Below, one piece after another: positions 5,915 through 7,189 of a DNA stretch of 7,189 nucleotides. The DNA is taken from NCBI GenBank assembly GCA_902781245.1, contig CACZIP010000100.1, positions 1-7,189 of the forward strand, given 5' to 3'. The stretch comes from an uncultured Coriobacteriaceae bacterium. Lineage in GTDB: Bacteria; Actinomycetota; Coriobacteriia; Coriobacteriales; Eggerthellaceae. The first letter of the stretch is position 1. The number at the start of each line of letters is the position of its first letter. The notes beneath the pieces are model-generated. The model had not been told where the DNA came from. It saw nothing but the letters and a program-made list of their open reading frames with translations, and ran no database searches. A program made the position numbers and the translations under genes.

Positions 5915-5974
5915 ATGAAGAAGCTATTCGCGCGTACAATAAGAAGACGAACGCATGAAAGGTGGTCCCGCGTG

Positions 5975-6994
5975 ATGAAGGCTCTGTCCCATTCAGATGC
6001 ATATCAGGTGCTGCTTTTGCAGGCCGCTGACGAGGGGCGGGGCCCCGCGCTGTTCGGGGAGAGTGTCGAGCGCGCGCGAGATGCGGTGTTGCCTTTCCTG
6101 GTGGGTGAAAAATTCCCCAGCATCTATCTCGAGCATCCGCTCGTGGGCGACCCGTTTCTCGATGTCACCGTGCTATATGGCCAAGCCGAACGCGGCACGC
6201 GCATTTCGTCGGCGGTGGCGGGGGATCATGGCGAGATGTTCGATTGGTTCTCCGAAGCGGGAAAGCAGCACAATGATATTAACTGCGGTTTCGAGCTCGA
6301 TACCAAAGAGGATGCGCTGCCTACTGCAGCTATTCATTTCCAACCTCGAGCGCACATCGAGCTCGTGCGGCCGTTCTGCGAAATCGTGGGCGAGCCCGAG
6401 CGTGCGGATCTCTACCTCGATTTGGCTGCTCGCATGCCGCAAGGTTGGCCGCTGTCGTTCTTCGGCATGTTCAGGGGGCGGCCCGGTTCGCCTTTGCGCG
6501 TTTGCGGCTACCTCGCGGATGCTGAGAAGTTAGCATGTGCGCAAGATCCCGGTCATTTGGTTCCGGTTTTCGATTCGATTGGCTTTCATGCATACAACGA
6601 CGCGATGCTCGAGCAGGTCTCGGCATTGATGGCGGCGGCTCCCGGCACGCTAGATTTCCAGTTCGACGTTTACCCCGATGGGAAATTGGGCAACATCTTC
6701 GCCATAGACGCCCAATTCGGCATCGAGAAGCCCGAAGCTGTGCGCGTCACCTTCGAGTCGGGCCCGGGTGCGGATGTCATGGGGTTGCTCGAAGAATGGG
6801 GCGCAGCCGATGGGCGGTGGAAGATGGCGATCGAATCGGCATTCGCGCGGGGTCTTCCCATCGAGCTTGATGATGGCAAGATTGGAAAGTTCGCTTTCAC
6901 GATCATGCCCCATTGGGCAAAGGCCCGTTGGAAGGGTGGGGTTGTGCAACCCGCCAAGCTGTACCACATAGCCAGCGCCGCCGTGCTGAGTTAG
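5975..6994 (+). CDS. Hypothetical protein, 339 residues, family not recognised
   Basis: The ATG at 5975 is preferred because AAAGGTGG lies 9 bases upstream. An ATG at 5915 would add 20 very basic residues, but its AAGG is too close, and a TTG at 5891 sits in a repeat. The protein is soluble-looking, with no signal peptide, membrane helix or repeats. Notable segments are FLVGEKFPSIYLEHPLVGDPFLDVTVLYG split over 41-69, HNDINCGFELDTKED (99-113), HFQPRAHIELVRPF (121-134), GWPLSFFGMFRGRP (157-170) and LDFQFDVYPDGKLGNIF (226-242). The C-terminal block is MPHWAKARWKGG...QPAKLYHI (311-331). Two beta-rich stretches separated by helices suggest two similar halves, but I cannot assign a fold or reaction. 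Codon use is normal for the window. The last 12 codons, including the TAG, are repeated directly downstream. The gene is far from the lipase and separated by repeats, so a shared operon is doubtful. Confidence 0.8.
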   Translation: MKALSHSDAYQVLLLQAADEGRGPALFGESVERARDAVLPFLVGEKFPSIYLEHPLVGDPFLDVTVLYGQAERGTRISSAVAGDHGEMFDWFSEAGKQHNDINCGFELDTKEDALPTAAIHFQPRAHIELVRPFCEIVGEPERADLYLDLAARMPQGWPLSFFGMFRGRPGSPLRVCGYLADAEKLACAQDPGHLVPVFDSIGFHAYNDAMLEQVSALMAAAPGTLDFQFDVYPDGKLGNIFAIDAQFGIEKPEAVRVTFESGPGADVMGLLEEWGAADGRWKMAIESAFARGLPIELDDGKIGKFAFTIMPHWAKARWKGGVVQPAKLYHIASAAVLS

Positions 6995-7030
6995 CTGCAC
7001 CATTTGGCGGGTGCCGCCGTGCTAAGTTAG
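6959..7030 (+). repeat. 36-bp tandem duplication of a gene's 3' end, stop included
   Basis: Copy 1 (6959-6994) encodes LYHIASAAVLS plus TAG. Copy 2 (6995-7030) follows directly and in the same frame encodes LHHLAGAAVLS plus TAG. The two match at 28 of 36 bases, including a 13-base run over GCCGCCGTGCT. The changes leave the reading frame and most residues intact. No third copy follows. Confidence 0.85.
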
Positions 7031-7189
7031 CTGTAGCAGGAGATGGGCTTGGCATTCGCGCCACGCTTCCAGCAGAATTCGACATACCCGGGTGCGCGAA
7101 CGCTGACTCCGTCTCCTGTTTATCCGAAAAGATGGGACAAACATGGTTCTGATAGCGTATCGTTAATAGAAACGAAGCGCAGGAGCAAA
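7031..7189 (+). promoter_or_regulatory. Leader of a gene starting beyond the window, with its ribosome site
   Basis: AGGAG at 7181-7185, followed by CAAA to the edge, is a good Shine-Dalgarno sequence with a start codon expected just outside. A plus-strand frame from ATG 7043 stays open to the edge (49 codons), but its AGGAG touches the ATG, so it is a poor gene candidate. A palindrome, ACCCGGGT, lies near 7086-7093. No clear -35/-10 pair was found. Confidence 0.35.

Noticed and set aside
5891..5974. TTG (5891) or ATG (5915) start for the 339-residue protein.
   Set aside because: The TTG sits in the last 41-bp repeat; the ATG at 5915 has its AAGG touching the start. ATG 5975 has AAAGGTGG at a proper distance.
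7043..7189. Open plus-strand frame to the window edge as a new gene.
   Set aside because: AGGAG abuts the ATG with no spacing, and a better ribosome site for another start lies at 7181-7185.

Overview
The window is a GC-rich bacterial chromosome segment with short operons and long, repeat-filled intergenic gaps. Codon use and gene style suggest an actinobacterial gut anaerobe of the Coriobacteriia (Eggerthella/Gordonibacter type). This is an inference; no rRNA, tRNA or other taxonomic marker is present.

Layout. Bases 1-621 (+) hold the C-terminal two thirds of a Bro-N/antirepressor-type protein, cut by the window edge. It converges on a small zinc-ribbon gene (655-933, -). After an intergenic region comes a complete stand-alone acetolactate decarboxylase, budA (1281-2018, +). 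Its stop codon lies at the start of a diverged tandem repeat (2012-2126). An IS110-family insertion sequence follows (about 2150-3727, -). It has an intact DEDD transposase (2504-3637) and a 350-base structured non-coding end downstream of the transposase, as in the IS1111 subgroup. It appears to have split a small gene whose 5' part remains at 3723-3980 (-). Bases 3981-4431 have no convincing gene but contain two perfect 47-bp inverted arms (4160-4206 and 4336-4382) around a 129-bp centre. Next are a family I.5-like lipase without a signal peptide (4432-5511, +), about 400 bases of 41/42-bp imperfect tandem repeats (5517-5914), and an unassigned 339-residue protein (5975-6994, +). The last 12 codons of that gene, stop included, are duplicated in tandem (6959-7030). 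A Shine-Dalgarno sequence at the right edge suggests another gene just outside.

How it works together. The genes do not form one pathway. budA would divert acetolactate to acetoin, the lipase would cleave esters inside the cell, and the Bro-N protein and IS110 element are mobile or accessory functions. The strongest theme is repetitive DNA. There are three separate tandem-repeat patches, two at the stop codon of a gene and one filling an intergenic gap, plus one long perfect inverted repeat and one IS with a probable guide-RNA region. I do not see a clear new multi-gene defence or biosynthetic system.
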